The notes beneath the pieces are model-generated. The model was not told where the DNA came from. It searched no databases and was given only the letters and a program-made list of their open reading frames with translations. A program made the translations under genes and the position numbers. Below, piece after piece: positions 37,762 through 46,805 of a stretch of 64,000 nt of DNA (the first letter of the stretch is position 1; the number at the start of each line of letters is the position of its first letter). This stretch comes from Streptomyces malachitofuscus (lineage in GTDB: Bacteria > Actinomycetota > Actinomycetes > Streptomycetales > Streptomycetaceae): assembly GCF_014650055.1 (NCBI RefSeq), contig NZ_BMUF01000001.1, positions 62,001 through 126,000 of the forward strand, written 5' to 3'.

Positions 37762-39710
37762 TGGCAACGCTCACGGCAACCGCCGAGAAGACCTCCCCGC
37801 CGGGCATCCGGACCAACCCCACCGCCCGCAAACTCGCCGTCCTCGCCCTCCTCGCGGCCGTCCTCGTCCCCCTCGCCGTCGCCCGCTGGGCCGGCGGCAC
37901 CTGGCCCGAGGCCCTGACGGTCAACGTCTCCGAACCCCTCGGCGAGGCCAGCGACTGGATCATCGACAACCGCGACTCCCACCCCCTCTTCCTCTACTTC
38001 TTCGGCCACGTCAGCAACGTCGTCGTCATCGCCGTACGTGCCGTCTACCTCGCCCTCCTCGCCGTCGGCTGGGCGGGAGTGACCGCCGTGTCCGCGCTGA
38101 TCGCCTGGCGGGTCGCGGGCGTCCGCCTCGCGCTCGGAACCGCCACCGCGTTCCTCGCCTGCGGCCTGCTCGGCATGTGGGTGCCGACCATGCAGACCCT
38201 CGCGCTCATGGTCGTGGCGGTCATCGTGTCCGTCGCCGTCGGCGCGCTCCTCGGGCTCGCCGCCGGGCTCTCCGTCCGCATGGACCGCGTGCTGCGCCCG
38301 GTGCTCGACACCATGCAGGTCCTCCCGGCCTTCGCCTACCTGCTGCCCGTCGTCCTGGTCTTCGGCATCGGGGTCCCGGCGGCCGTCCTGGCCACGGTCG
38401 TCTACGCCGCCCCGCCCATGGCCCGCCTCACCGCGCTCGGGCTGCGCGGCGCCGACAAGGAGGTGCTGGAGGCGGTCGAGTCGCTCGGGACGACCGCCCG
38501 CCAGCGCCTGCTGACCGCCCGCATCCCGCTCGCCCGCAAGGAACTGCTCCTCGGCCTCAACCAGACGATCATGATGGCGCTCTCCATGGCCGTCATCGCC
38601 TCGGTGATCGGCGCCGGCGGTCTCGGTGACCGCGTCTACCAGGCGCTGGCCTCGGTCGACGTCGGCGCCGCGCTCGCGGCCGGCATCCCGATCGTCCTGC
38701 TCGCCGTCGTGCTCGACCGGGTGACCGGCGCGGCCGGCGCGCGACTCGGACAGGCGCCCGCGCCGAACGCCCGCGCGCTGTGGGCGTACGCCCTGGTCGC
38801 CGCCGTGGCCGTCGCGGTCGCCGGACGTCTCGCGGACCGCCTGGAGTGGCCCGACGGCTGGGTCGTCGGCATCGCCGAGCCGGTCAACCGGGCGGTCGAC
38901 TGGATGACCGACCACCTCTACTCGGGCGTGCCCGTCATCGGCGGCACCGCCGACTGGGCGGGCCACTTCACCACCTGGGTCCTCGACCCGCTCCGCGACG
39001 GCCTGCAGTGGCTGCCCTGGTGGGCGGTGCTGCTGATCGTCGCCGCCCTCGCCCTGGTGATCGGCACCTGGCGCACCGCGCTCACCGCCGTGCTCGCCAT
39101 GGCCGCGATCGGGGTGCTCGGCGTGTGGAAGCCGTCCCTCGACACGCTCTCGCAGGTCCTCGCGGCCGTCGCCGTGACCCTCGTCATCGGCTTCGCGACC
39201 GGGATCGCCGCCGCCCGCAGCGACCGCGTCGAGCGCCTGCTGCGCCCCCTCCTGGACGTGTTCCAGACGATGCCGCAGTTCGTGTACCTGATCCCCGTCG
39301 TCGCCCTGTTCGGCGTCGGGCGCGCCCCGGCCGTCGCCGCCGCGATCGTCTACGCGCTGCCGGCCGTCGTCCGCATCACCACCCAGGGCCTGCGCCAGGT
39401 CGACCCGGCCGCCCTGGAGTCCGCCCGCTCGCTCGGCGCGACCAGCGGCCAGCAGCTGCGCCAGGTCCAGCTCCCGCTGGCCCGCCCGGCCCTGCTGCTC
39501 GCTCTCAACCAGGGCGTCGTCCTGGTCCTCGCCGTCGTCATCATCGGCGGCCTCGTCGGCGGCGGCGCGCTCGGCTACGACGTGGTCTTCGGCCTCGCCC
39601 AGGGCGACCTGGCCACCGGCCTGGTGGCCGGGGCCGCGATCGTCTGCCTGGGCCTGATGCTCGACCGGGTGACCCAGCCGACCGAACGCCGCGCCAAGAA
39701 GGGAGCGTGA
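37761..39710 (+). CDS. Glycine betaine ABC permease, two permease domains fused
   Basis: Integral membrane protein of 649 aa containing two ProW-like halves in tandem. Each half has an N-terminal SDWIIDNRDSHPLF- or DWMTDHLYSGVPV-type periplasmic piece and a permease (BPD_transp_1) core with the EAA loop: ADKEVLEAVESLGTTARQRL in the first, VDPAALESARSLGATSGQQL in the second. The two halves resemble each other, so a gene duplication and fusion is likely, giving an asymmetric pore from one chain. ATG 37761 overlaps the ATPase stop. The substrate-binding lipoprotein gene starts 1 bp after the stop. Confidence 0.92.
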   Translation: MATLTATAEKTSPPGIRTNPTARKLAVLALLAAVLVPLAVARWAGGTWPEALTVNVSEPLGEASDWIIDNRDSHPLFLYFFGHVSNVVVIAVRAVYLALLAVGWAGVTAVSALIAWRVAGVRLALGTATAFLACGLLGMWVPTMQTLALMVVAVIVSVAVGALLGLAAGLSVRMDRVLRPVLDTMQVLPAFAYLLPVVLVFGIGVPAAVLATVVYAAPPMARLTALGLRGADKEVLEAVESLGTTARQRLLTARIPLARKELLLGLNQTIMMALSMAVIASVIGAGGLGDRVYQALASVDVGAALAAGIPIVLLAVVLDRVTGAAGARLGQAPAPNARALWAYALVAAVAVAVAGRLADRLEWPDGWVVGIAEPVNRAVDWMTDHLYSGVPVIGGTADWAGHFTTWVLDPLRDGLQWLPWWAVLLIVAALALVIGTWRTALTAVLAMAAIGVLGVWKPSLDTLSQVLAAVAVTLVIGFATGIAAARSDRVERLLRPLLDVFQTMPQFVYLIPVVALFGVGRAPAVAAAIVYALPAVVRITTQGLRQVDPAALESARSLGATSGQQLRQVQLPLARPALLLALNQGVVLVLAVVIIGGLVGGGALGYDVVFGLAQGDLATGLVAGAAIVCLGLMLDRVTQPTERRAKKGA

Positions 39711-39711
39711 C

Positions 39712-40668
39712 ATGCGATTCCGTACGATCCCGGCGGTGGCCGCCGGCTCCGCGCTCCTGCTGCTGACCGGCTGCGGCGCCGCCGACATGACCAAGCAGGC
39801 GTCGCCCTTCGCGAACGCCCAGGGCGCCCGGACGGTCACCCTGTCCGTGCAGTCCTGGGTGGGCGCGCAGGCCAACGTGGCCGTCGCCCAGTACCTGCTG
39901 GAACACGAGCTCGGCTACCGCGTCGACACCGTCCAGGTCGACGAGGTGCCCGCCTGGGACGCGCTCAGCCAGGGCAGGGTCGACGCGATCCTGGAGGACT
40001 GGGGGCACCCCGAGCAGGAGCAGCGGTACGTCGAGGACAAGAAGACGATCGTCAACGGCGGCGACCTCGGCGTCACCGGGCACATCGGCTGGTACGTGCC
40101 GACGTACTTCGCGAAGCAGCACCCGGACGTCACGGACTGGAAGAACCTCAACAAGTACGCCGAGCAGTTCCGCACCCCGGAGAGCGGCGGCAAGGGCCAG
40201 CTGATGGACGGATCGCCGTCCTACGTCACCAACGACAAGGCGCTGGTGAAGAACCTCAAGCTGGACTACCGGGTGGTGTTCGCCGGCTCCGAGGCCGCGC
40301 AGATCACCCAGATCAAGCAGTTCGCCAAGGAGAAGAAGCCCTTCCTGACCTACTGGTACACGCCCCAGTGGCTGTTCGAGCAGGTGCCGATGACCGAGGT
40401 GAAGCTGCCCGCCTACGAGGAGGGCTGCGACGCCGATCCGGCGAAGGTCGCCTGTGCCTATCCGGTCACCCCGCTGCAGAAGTACCTCAACGCGGACTTC
40501 GCGAGGAACGGCGGCGAGGCGGCGGAACTGCTCAGGAACTTCACATGGACGACCGAGGACCAGAACGAGGTCTCCCTGATGATCGCCGACCAGAAGCTGT
40601 CGCCGCAGGAGGCGGCCGAGAAGTGGGTGGACAGCCACGAGTCCGTCTGGAAGAAGTGGCTGCCCTGA
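39712..40668 (+). CDS. Glycine betaine-binding lipoprotein (OpuAC/ProX type)
   Basis: Substrate-binding protein of 318 aa. Signal with lipobox LLLTGC, so lipid-anchored at the outer face of the membrane. SVQSWVGAQANVAVAQYLLE begins the OpuAC domain. Aromatic residues that could form a quaternary-amine cage (several Trp/Tyr in GHIGWYVPTYF and LTYWYTPQW) fit the betaine/choline ligand. Fifth and last gene of the operon; a 7-bp hairpin follows at 40688. Confidence 0.93.
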   Translation: MRFRTIPAVAAGSALLLLTGCGAADMTKQASPFANAQGARTVTLSVQSWVGAQANVAVAQYLLEHELGYRVDTVQVDEVPAWDALSQGRVDAILEDWGHPEQEQRYVEDKKTIVNGGDLGVTGHIGWYVPTYFAKQHPDVTDWKNLNKYAEQFRTPESGGKGQLMDGSPSYVTNDKALVKNLKLDYRVVFAGSEAAQITQIKQFAKEKKPFLTYWYTPQWLFEQVPMTEVKLPAYEEGCDADPAKVACAYPVTPLQKYLNADFARNGGEAAELLRNFTWTTEDQNEVSLMIADQKLSPQEAAEKWVDSHESVWKKWLP

Positions 40669-40687
40669 TCCTCAGTCCGCTGCCGGA

Positions 40688-40704
40688 ACGGCCGTAGCGG
40701 CCGT
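40688..40704. terminator. Small hairpin between convergent genes
   Basis: ACGGCCG-TAG-CGGCCGT, 7-bp stem with a 3-nt loop, touching the stop of the AhpD-like gene. Confidence 0.5.
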
Positions 40705-41204
40705 CATCCGTGCTGTCCCGGCTGGTAGTGACCCGGCGTCATACGACACGTCACACCGAACCGGTTCCACGCGTTGATCACCGTGATCGCCGCGATCAGC
40801 TGGGACAGCTCCGCCTCGTCGAACCGCTTGGCGGCCCGCTCGTACACCTCGTCGGGCACGAAGCCGTCGGTCAACACCGTGACGGCCTCCGTCAGCTCGA
40901 TCGCCGCGAGCTCCTTGTCCGTGTAGAAGTGCCGCGACTCCTCCCACGCGGCGAGCTGCACGATCCGCTCCACGCTCTCGCCCGCCGCGAGCGCGTCCTT
41001 GGTGTGCATGTCGAGGCAGAAGGCACAATGGTTGATCTGGGAGGCACGGATCTTCACCAGCTCGTAGAGCGTGGGGTCCAGGCCCTTCCGGGCGGCGGAG
41101 TCCAGCCGGATCATCGCCTTGTACACCTCGGGGGCGTGCCGGGCCCACTCCAGCCGGACGGGCGGCTCGGGGGCGTACGTCGTGGTCGTCTCGTCGTTGG
41201 CCAT
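40704..41204 (-). CDS. Carboxymuconolactone decarboxylase/AhpD-like protein
   Basis: Protein of 166 aa of the CMD family, AhpD-like subgroup, with the redox motif C-x-x-C in HCAFCLDMH. Such proteins reduce peroxiredoxins or act as alkylhydroperoxidases. ALAAGESVERIVQLAAWEES and EAELSQLIAAITVINAWNR match the helical core. Divergent from a MocR regulator 46 bp away, a very common pairing, which implies regulation by it. The upstream TAGGGT lies 6 nt before the ATG and no ribosome site is visible, so the mRNA may be leaderless. Confidence 0.88.
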   Translation of the reverse strand: MANDETTTTYAPEPPVRLEWARHAPEVYKAMIRLDSAARKGLDPTLYELVKIRASQINHCAFCLDMHTKDALAAGESVERIVQLAAWEESRHFYTDKELAAIELTEAVTVLTDGFVPDEVYERAAKRFDEAELSQLIAAITVINAWNRFGVTCRMTPGHYQPGQHG

Positions 41205-41250
41205 GCCTCGACCCTAGGAGCGGGGCAGCCCAGGAGTATGGTCCATTTCC
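41205..41250. promoter_or_regulatory. Shared divergent promoter and MocR operator candidate
   Basis: The 46-bp gap contains ATGG-TCCATTT-CCAT (inverted arms) at 41238-41252, adjoining the MocR ATG. TATGGT (41237-41242) is 8 nt before that ATG, and TAGGGT on the other strand is 6 nt before the AhpD-like ATG. Both mRNAs would be leaderless if these are the -10 boxes. Confidence 0.45.
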
Positions 41251-42651
41251 ATGGCGGAACGCTGGGCCACTTCACGAGGCGGTCTGCAGGGCATCGACCT
41301 CCATCTCGACCCGGCGGGACCCGGCCTGCGCCGCGGCCTGACCGACGCCCTGCGCGCAGCCGTCCGCACCGGCCGGCTCTCCCCGGGCACCCGGCTGCCC
41401 TCCTCCCGCTCCCTCGCCGGTGACCTGGGCATCGCCCGCAACACCGTCGCCGACGCCTACGCCGACCTGGTCGCCGAGGGCTGGCTCACCGCCCGGCAGG
41501 GCTCCGGCACCCGCGTCGCCGACCGTGCGGTACCCGCCCCGCCCGCCCGTCCGGTCTCCCCGGGGCGCGCACCCGGCCGGCTCCCGTACAGCCTCGTGCC
41601 CGGCAGCCCCGACCTCGCCTCCTTCCCCCGGGCGGAATGGCTCAAGGCCACCCGCCGCGCCCTCACCGCCGCCCCCCACGACGCCTTCGGCTACGGCGAC
41701 CCGCGCGGCCGCCCCGAACTGCGCACCGCCCTCGCGGACTACCTCGCCCGCGTCCGGGGCGTGCGCGCCGACCCCGAACACCTCGTCGTCTGCGCCGGCT
41801 TCGCCCACGGCCTCCGGCTCCTCTGCGACGTGCTGCGGGCCCGCGGCGCCGGCACCCTCGCCGTGGAGTCCTACGGCCTGGACGACCACTGGGATCTCGT
41901 GGCCCGCGCCGGTCTGCGCACCGCCCCGCTGCCCTTCGACGCCTCCGGCACCCGCACCGAGGACCCGGGCGAGGCGGGCGCGGTGCTCCTGAGCCCCGCC
42001 CACCAGTTCCCGCTGGGCGGCGCCCTGCGTCCGGAGCGCCGCGCCGCCGTGGTCGACTGGGCGCGCCGCACCGGCGGCCTGATCCTGGAGGACGACTACG
42101 ACGGCGAGTTCCGCTACGACCGCCAGCCCGTGGGGGCGCTGCAGGACCTCGACCCCGGCCACGTGGTCTACCTCGGCACCGCCAGCAAGGCCCTCGCGCC
42201 CGGCCTGCGCCTGGGCTGGATGGTCCTGCCCCCGTCCGTGGTACCGGGGGTCGTCGCCCACGGCGCCGGGCGGTCCGTCGGCGTCGTCGAACAGCTCGCC
42301 CTCGCCGAGTTCCTCACCTCCGGCGCCTACGACCGCCACGTCCGCGCCGCCCGCCTGCGCTACCGCCGCCGCCGCGACGCCCTCGTCGAAGCCCTCGCCG
42401 AACGGGCACCCGACGTCCATGTCACCGGGATCGCGGCGGGCCTGCACGCGGTGCTGCGGCTCCCGCCCGGCACCGAACAGACCGTCGTCCAGGCGGCCAC
42501 CTGGCAGGGCCTCGCCGTCCTCGGACTGTCCCGCTTCCGCCACCCCGACGCCGACGCCACCCCGGGCGACGGCCTGGTCGTCGGCTACGGGACCCCGCCG
42601 GACCACGCCTGGACCGGCACCCTCGAGGCGCTGTGCAGGGCACTGCCGTAG
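41251..42651 (+). CDS. MocR/PdxR-type regulator (GntR + aminotransferase domain)
   Basis: Protein of 466 aa. The GntR winged helix covers residues ~15-85 (RPGLRRGLTDALRAAV-like start, LPSSRSLAGDLGIARNTVAD, and YADLVAEGWLTARQGSGT). Residues ~100-460 form a fold-type-I aminotransferase-like domain with FGYGDPRGRPELR and the PLP lysine in YLGTASKALAPGLRLGW. It probably binds PLP-derived ligands rather than catalysing transamination. Controls the divergent AhpD-like gene by context. No ribosome site, see the promoter entry. Confidence 0.9.
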   Translation: MAERWATSRGGLQGIDLHLDPAGPGLRRGLTDALRAAVRTGRLSPGTRLPSSRSLAGDLGIARNTVADAYADLVAEGWLTARQGSGTRVADRAVPAPPARPVSPGRAPGRLPYSLVPGSPDLASFPRAEWLKATRRALTAAPHDAFGYGDPRGRPELRTALADYLARVRGVRADPEHLVVCAGFAHGLRLLCDVLRARGAGTLAVESYGLDDHWDLVARAGLRTAPLPFDASGTRTEDPGEAGAVLLSPAHQFPLGGALRPERRAAVVDWARRTGGLILEDDYDGEFRYDRQPVGALQDLDPGHVVYLGTASKALAPGLRLGWMVLPPSVVPGVVAHGAGRSVGVVEQLALAEFLTSGAYDRHVRAARLRYRRRRDALVEALAERAPDVHVTGIAAGLHAVLRLPPGTEQTVVQAATWQGLAVLGLSRFRHPDADATPGDGLVVGYGTPPDHAWTGTLEALCRALP

Positions 42652-42765
42652 GACGCGGCGCAGAAAAGTCGCGGGCGCGTGTCGATCCGGCCCCGTCCCG
42701 TTCGACGTCCGTACGAGAAGCGCATCGCCGTACGGGGCGGGCGCGAGAACCGACCGGGAGCACGG

Positions 42766-43410
42766 ATGAACCAGCTACTGAGGGTCATGAACTTCAACGT
42801 CTCCAGTGACGGCATCGGCGCCGGTGAGCACCAGAGCCTGGAGAACCCGTTCGGCCTCCCCGGTGCCGAGAGGCTGTTCGGCTGGGCGGGCGCCACGGCG
42901 AGCTGGCCCAACCGCACCGATCCCGGAGGAAGCCGCGGCCTCGACGACTACTTCACCCGCGACTTCGCCCGCAACATCGGCGCCGAGATCATGGGTCGCA
43001 ACAAGTTCGGCCCCCAGCGCGGGCCCTGGCAGGACCACGACTGGCGCGGCTGGTGGGGGGACGAGCCTCCGTTCCGCACCCCGGTGTTCGTCATGACCCA
43101 CCACGAGCGCCCGTCGTTCACGCTCTCCGACACCACGTTCCACTTCGTCGCCGGCAGCCCGCACACCGTCCTCGAGCGGGCGCGGGAGGCGGCGCAGGGC
43201 AAGGACGTCCGGCTCGGCGGCGGGGTCACCACCGTCCGGCAGTTCCTCGACGCCGACCTCGTCGACACCCTGCACGTGGCGGTCGCGCCGGTGAAGCTCG
43301 GCTCCGGCCTCCGCCTCTGGGAGTCGCCCGACGAACTGCTCGACCGCTTCCACCTGGAGGTCGTGCCCAGCCCGAGCGGCGTGACACATCACCTGTTCTG
43401 GCGAAAATGA
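42766..43410 (+). CDS. RibD C-terminal / dihydrofolate-reductase-like protein
   Basis: Protein of 214 aa of the RibD_C family, NADPH-dependent reductase fold. Conserved pieces are MGRNKFGP, TPVFVMTHHERPSF, and the cofactor block DVRLGGGVTTVRQFLDADLV followed by DTLHVAVAPVKLGSGLRLW. ATG 42766 follows GGGAG. Physiological substrate unknown; paralogues are numerous in Streptomyces. It stands alone. Confidence 0.85.
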   Translation: MNQLLRVMNFNVSSDGIGAGEHQSLENPFGLPGAERLFGWAGATASWPNRTDPGGSRGLDDYFTRDFARNIGAEIMGRNKFGPQRGPWQDHDWRGWWGDEPPFRTPVFVMTHHERPSFTLSDTTFHFVAGSPHTVLERAREAAQGKDVRLGGGVTTVRQFLDADLVDTLHVAVAPVKLGSGLRLWESPDELLDRFHLEVVPSPSGVTHHLFWRK

Positions 43411-43549
43411 CATGAAAAGGTCTCCGGGCCGGGGCGTGGGGGCGGGGGGCTCCTGCGCGTACGGGGAGGACGGTCTCTAGGCTGTCCGCCGCGAGCCGGG
43501 GAGTGGGCCGAGGCCCCGGCGGACGGCGGAGACAGTGCAAGGGGGAGTC

Positions 43550-43888
43550 ATGGCGGAGTCACGGCGGCGAGTGCGGTCCAGCACCGTGGTGCTGGGCGGC
43601 ATGGGGGTTCTCGCCGCGGCGCTGACCTCGTGCGGGTCGGATCCGGACCGGCGGTGCGTGGACCGGGACAGCTACGACTACCTCAACGGCTACAAGGTCG
43701 TCGCCGACAAGAACTGCACGTCCTCCTCCTCCGGTTCGCTCGGCAGGGGCGGCAAGTCCCGCACCGGCGACGCCGACTGGTACTACGACGCCGACGTCAG
43801 CGCCGGTTACGCCGACGACGGCACCTTCAGCCGCAGCGAGGCCGTCGACCGCGGCGGCTTCGGCTGCTCGGGCAGCGCCGGCGGCTGA
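43550..43888 (+). CDS. Small lipoprotein, YgiB-like partner of the downstream ATP-grasp gene
   Basis: Protein of about 112 aa with a lipobox (AAALTSC) after a basic start and hydrophobic core. The mature part has four Cys and a Gly/Ser/Tyr-rich tail (GDADWYYDADVSAGYADDGT), short and without a named domain. It lies 7 bp before a glutathionylspermidine-synthase-like gene. In E. coli the YgiB lipoprotein and YgiC ATP-grasp protein form the same kind of pair, so a partner role is inferred from layout, not similarity. GGGGGAG is very close to the ATG; a GTG at 43535 is an alternative start. Confidence 0.65.
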   Translation: MAESRRRVRSSTVVLGGMGVLAAALTSCGSDPDRRCVDRDSYDYLNGYKVVADKNCTSSSSGSLGRGGKSRTGDADWYYDADVSAGYADDGTFSRSEAVDRGGFGCSGSAGG

Positions 43889-43895
43889 GCGGACC

Positions 43896-45080
43896 ATGGA
43901 ACGGCGCACCATCGAGCCCCGCCCCGGCTGGCAGGAGACCGTCGAGGAGCAGGGGCTCATCTACCCGCTCACGCGCTACCCCGACGGATCCCTGCGCCCC
44001 TACTGGGACGAGAGCGCCTACTACGCCTTCTCCCTGGACGAGGTCGAGGCACTGGAGGAGGTCGTCGAGGAACTGCACCGCATGTGCCTCGAAGCGGCCG
44101 ACCACATCGTCACCACCGGCCGCTTCGCCGACCTCGGCATCACCGATCCGCGAATCGCCGAAGCCGTCGCCGAGGCATGGCACCGGCGCGCCGAACTCCC
44201 CTCGCTCTACGGCCGGTTCGACCTCCGCTACGACGGTACGGGTCCGGCGAAGCTGCTGGAGTACAACGCCGACACCCCCACGTCCCTGGTGGAGGCCGCC
44301 TCGCCCCAGTGGTTCTGGATGGAGGAGCGCTTCCCCGGCGCCGACCAGTGGAACTCCCTCCACGAACGCCTCATCGACGCCTGGAGGAAACAGGCCGCCC
44401 TCCTCCCGCCCGGCAGCCCCCTGTACTTCGCGCACTCCTCCGCCGACGAACTCGGCGAGGACCTCATGACCGTCGCCTACCTCAAGGAGACCGCCGAGCA
44501 GGCCGGCCTCGACACCGACTGGATCTCCATGGAGGAGATCGGCTGGGACCGCCTCTCCCGCCGCTTCGTCGACAACCGGCTCCGGTTCATCCGCAGCATC
44601 TTCAAGCTGTACCCCTGGGAGTGGCTCACCACCGACCGCTTCGCCGATCACGTCCTCGCCACCCTCGACAACGGCGGAGGCACCGGCTCCACCCTGTGGA
44701 TCGAACCCGCCTGGAAGATGCTGCTCAGCAACAAGGCGCTGCTGGCGATCCTCTGGGAGCTCCACCCCGGCCACCCCCACCTCCTGCCCGCCTACCTCGA
44801 CGGCCCGCGGGAGCTGGCGGACAGCACCGGATGGGTCGCCAAGCCCCTGCTCGGCCGCGAGGGCGCCGGCGTGACCGTCCACGAGCGGGGGACCGCCCCC
44901 GTGCTCCGTGACGAACCCTGCTGCTACCAGCAGCTCGCCCCGTTGCCCGACTTCGACGGCAACCACGTCGTCCTCGGCACCTGGGTGGTCGAGGGCGAGT
45001 CGGCCGGCCTCGGCATCCGCGAGTCCTCGGGCCTGGTGACGGACGAGTACGCCCGCTTCCTGCCCCACGTGATCCTCTAG
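43896..45080 (+). CDS. Glutathionylspermidine-synthase family ATP-grasp protein (YgiC-like)
   Basis: Enzyme-like protein of 394 aa, ATP-dependent amide ligase family. It starts MERRTIEPRPGWQETVEEQG and has the family blocks YWDESAYYAFSLDEVE, LYGRFDLRYDGTGPAKLLEY followed by NADTPTSLVE, IEPAWKMLLSNKALLAILWE and VAKPLLGREGAGV. Streptomyces does not make glutathione or glutathionylspermidine, so the real substrate is different (peptide or polyamine ligation is possible). The gene follows the lipoprotein gene by 7 bp and is probably cotranscribed. Confidence 0.88.
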   Translation: MERRTIEPRPGWQETVEEQGLIYPLTRYPDGSLRPYWDESAYYAFSLDEVEALEEVVEELHRMCLEAADHIVTTGRFADLGITDPRIAEAVAEAWHRRAELPSLYGRFDLRYDGTGPAKLLEYNADTPTSLVEAASPQWFWMEERFPGADQWNSLHERLIDAWRKQAALLPPGSPLYFAHSSADELGEDLMTVAYLKETAEQAGLDTDWISMEEIGWDRLSRRFVDNRLRFIRSIFKLYPWEWLTTDRFADHVLATLDNGGGTGSTLWIEPAWKMLLSNKALLAILWELHPGHPHLLPAYLDGPRELADSTGWVAKPLLGREGAGVTVHERGTAPVLRDEPCCYQQLAPLPDFDGNHVVLGTWVVEGESAGLGIRESSGLVTDEYARFLPHVIL

Positions 45081-45130
45081 ACGGGATTCCGCCCGGCAGA
45101 CGCCGTCGCCCGCATGGTGGACGCCGGCCT

Positions 45131-45157
45131 TTGACACTCCGTGCCGCCCGGTACCCT
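45131..45157 (+). promoter_or_regulatory. Promoter of the glyA transcript
   Basis: TTGACA (45131-45136) and TACCCT (45152-45157), 15-bp spacing (16 if TTTGAC is used). Transcription from here would begin right at the 5' edge of the riboswitch. Confidence 0.5.
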
Positions 45158-45162
45158 GACGT

Positions 45163-45258
45163 CGGGCCGTGACTGGCGCGCTGGGATGGAGCAACCATCA
45201 GGAAGCGGCCCCCGCCCCCGCCACCCGGGGACCGGACATGTGCCGTGCGCCTGGGCCG
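45163..45258 (+). ncRNA. ZTP (pfl) riboswitch controlling glyA
   Basis: The 5' part GGGCCGTGACTGGCGCGCTG carries the conserved CGUGACUGGCG core of the pfl motif. P1 is GGGCC (from 45164) with GGCCC (~45207); P2 is GATGG-AGCAA-CCATC, followed by AGGAAGCG. After a variable GC-rich hairpin the 3' conserved block GCGCCTGGGC closes the element at 45256. The class senses ZTP/ZMP, a signal of low 10-formyl-THF, and turns on one-carbon genes. The ribosome site GGAGGT is about 28 nt downstream, so control of translation is likely. Confidence 0.85.
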
Positions 45259-45295
45259 TACCGTGAACGCTGAACGCCACGTCCGGAGGTCCCTC

Positions 45296-46744
45296 ATGTC
45301 TGCCGAGTCCCTCTCCACCGCTTCCACAGCCTTCCGCTCCGCCCTCGACGTGATCCGCGCCGTCGAGCCGCGCGTCGCCGACGCCATCGGCCAGGAGGTC
45401 GCCGACCAGCGCGAGATGCTCAAGCTGATCGCCTCCGAGAACTACGCCTCCCCGGCCACCCTCCTCGCGATGGGCAACTGGTTCAGCGACAAGTACGCCG
45501 AGGGCACCATCGGCCGCCGCTTCTACGCCGGCTGCCGCAACGTCGACACCGTCGAGTCGCTGGCCGCCGAGCACGCCAAGGAGCTCTTCGGCGCCCGCCA
45601 CGCCTACGTCCAGCCGCACTCCGGCATCGACGCCAACCTCGTCGCCTTCTGGTCCGTCCTCGCCCAGCGGGTCGAGCTGCCCGCCCTGGAGAAGGCCGGA
45701 GTCCGCCAGGTCAACGAGCTCTCCGACGCCGACTGGGCGGAACTGCGCCGCGCCTTCGGCAACCAGCGCATGCTCGGCATGTCCCTGGACGCCGGCGGCC
45801 ACCTCACCCACGGCTTCCGCCCGAACATCTCCGGCAAGATGTTCGACCAGCGTTCCTACGGCACCGACCCGGCCACCGGCCTGATCGACTACGAGGCACT
45901 GCGCGTCTCCGCCCGCGAGTTCAAACCGCTGATCATCGTCGCCGGTTACTCCGCCTACCCCCGTCTGGTGAACTTCCGGATCATGCGCGAGATCGCCGAC
46001 GAGGTCGGCGCCACGCTCATGGTCGACATGGCGCACTTCGCCGGTCTCGTCGCCGGCAAGGTCCTCACCGGCGACTTCGACCCGGTACCGCACGCGCAGA
46101 TCGTCACCACCACCACCCACAAGTCGCTGCGCGGCCCGCGCGGCGGCATGGTGCTGTGCGACGACTCCCTGAAGGACCAGGTCGACCGCGGCTGCCCGAT
46201 GGTCCTCGGCGGTCCGCTGCCGCACGTCATGGCCGCCAAGGCCGTCGCCCTCGCCGAGGCCCGGCAGCCCGCCTTCCAGGACTACGCCCAGCGCATCGTC
46301 GACAACTCACGCGCCCTCGCCGAGGGCCTGATGCGCCGCGGCGCCACCCTGGTCACCGGCGGCACCGACAACCACCTCAACCTGATCGACGTCGCCACCT
46401 CCTACGGCCTCACCGGCCGCCAGGCCGAGGCCGCCCTGCTCGAGTCGGGCATCGTCACCAACCGCAACGCCATCCCCGCCGACCCCAACGGCGCCTGGTA
46501 CACCTCCGGCATCCGCATCGGCACCCCCGCGCTGACCACCCGCGGCCTGGGCACCGCCGAGATGGACGAGGTCGCCGGCCTCATCGACCGCGTGCTCACC
46601 ACCACGGAGCCCGGCACCACCAAGTCCGGGGCTCCCTCCAAGGCGGCCCACGTCCTCGACGCCAAGGTCGCCGACGAGATCTCCCGCCGCGCCACCGACC
46701 TGGTCGCCGGCTTCCCGCTCTACCCGGAGATCGACCTCGGCTGA
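45296..46744 (+). CDS. glyA: Serine hydroxymethyltransferase
   Basis: PLP enzyme making glycine and 5,10-methylene-THF from serine. 482 aa, longer than E. coli GlyA (417) because of an N-terminal extension and an internal insertion (around [20 protein letters not shown]), a known actinobacterial subtype. [28 protein letters not shown] (where other SHMTs have RYYGG-C), the cofactor lysine in [14 protein letters not shown], and FPLYPEID at the end. ATG 45296 follows GGAGGT. It is controlled by the ZTP riboswitch. A terminator stem follows. Confidence 0.96.
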   Translation: MSAESLSTASTAFRSALDVIRAVEPRVADAIGQEVADQREMLKLIASENYASPATLLAMGNWFSDKYAEGTIGRRFYAGCRNVDTVESLAAEHAKELFGARHAYVQPHSGIDANLVAFWSVLAQRVELPALEKAGVRQVNELSDADWAELRRAFGNQRMLGMSLDAGGHLTHGFRPNISGKMFDQRSYGTDPATGLIDYEALRVSAREFKPLIIVAGYSAYPRLVNFRIMREIADEVGATLMVDMAHFAGLVAGKVLTGDFDPVPHAQIVTTTTHKSLRGPRGGMVLCDDSLKDQVDRGCPMVLGGPLPHVMAAKAVALAEARQPAFQDYAQRIVDNSRALAEGLMRRGATLVTGGTDNHLNLIDVATSYGLTGRQAEAALLESGIVTNRNAIPADPNGAWYTSGIRIGTPALTTRGLGTAEMDEVAGLIDRVLTTTEPGTTKSGAPSKAAHVLDAKVADEISRRATDLVAGFPLYPEIDLG

Positions 46745-46765
46745 GCCCCCTTCCGCACGCGGCCC

Positions 46766-46796
46766 ACGGCGGTCCGGTCACCCACCGGGCCGCCGT
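46766..46796. terminator. Terminator after glyA
   Basis: ACGGCGG (46766-46772) with CCGCCGT (46790-46796), and CCGGT with ACCGG inside, about 13 bp including one T.G pair, between convergent genes. Confidence 0.8.
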
Positions 46797-46805
46797 CCGC
46801 CGTCC

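Noticed and set aside
37455..39875. 806-codon open frame antisense to the betaine permease
   Set aside because: Same shadow effect; the sense frame has permease domains and overlaps its neighbours correctly.
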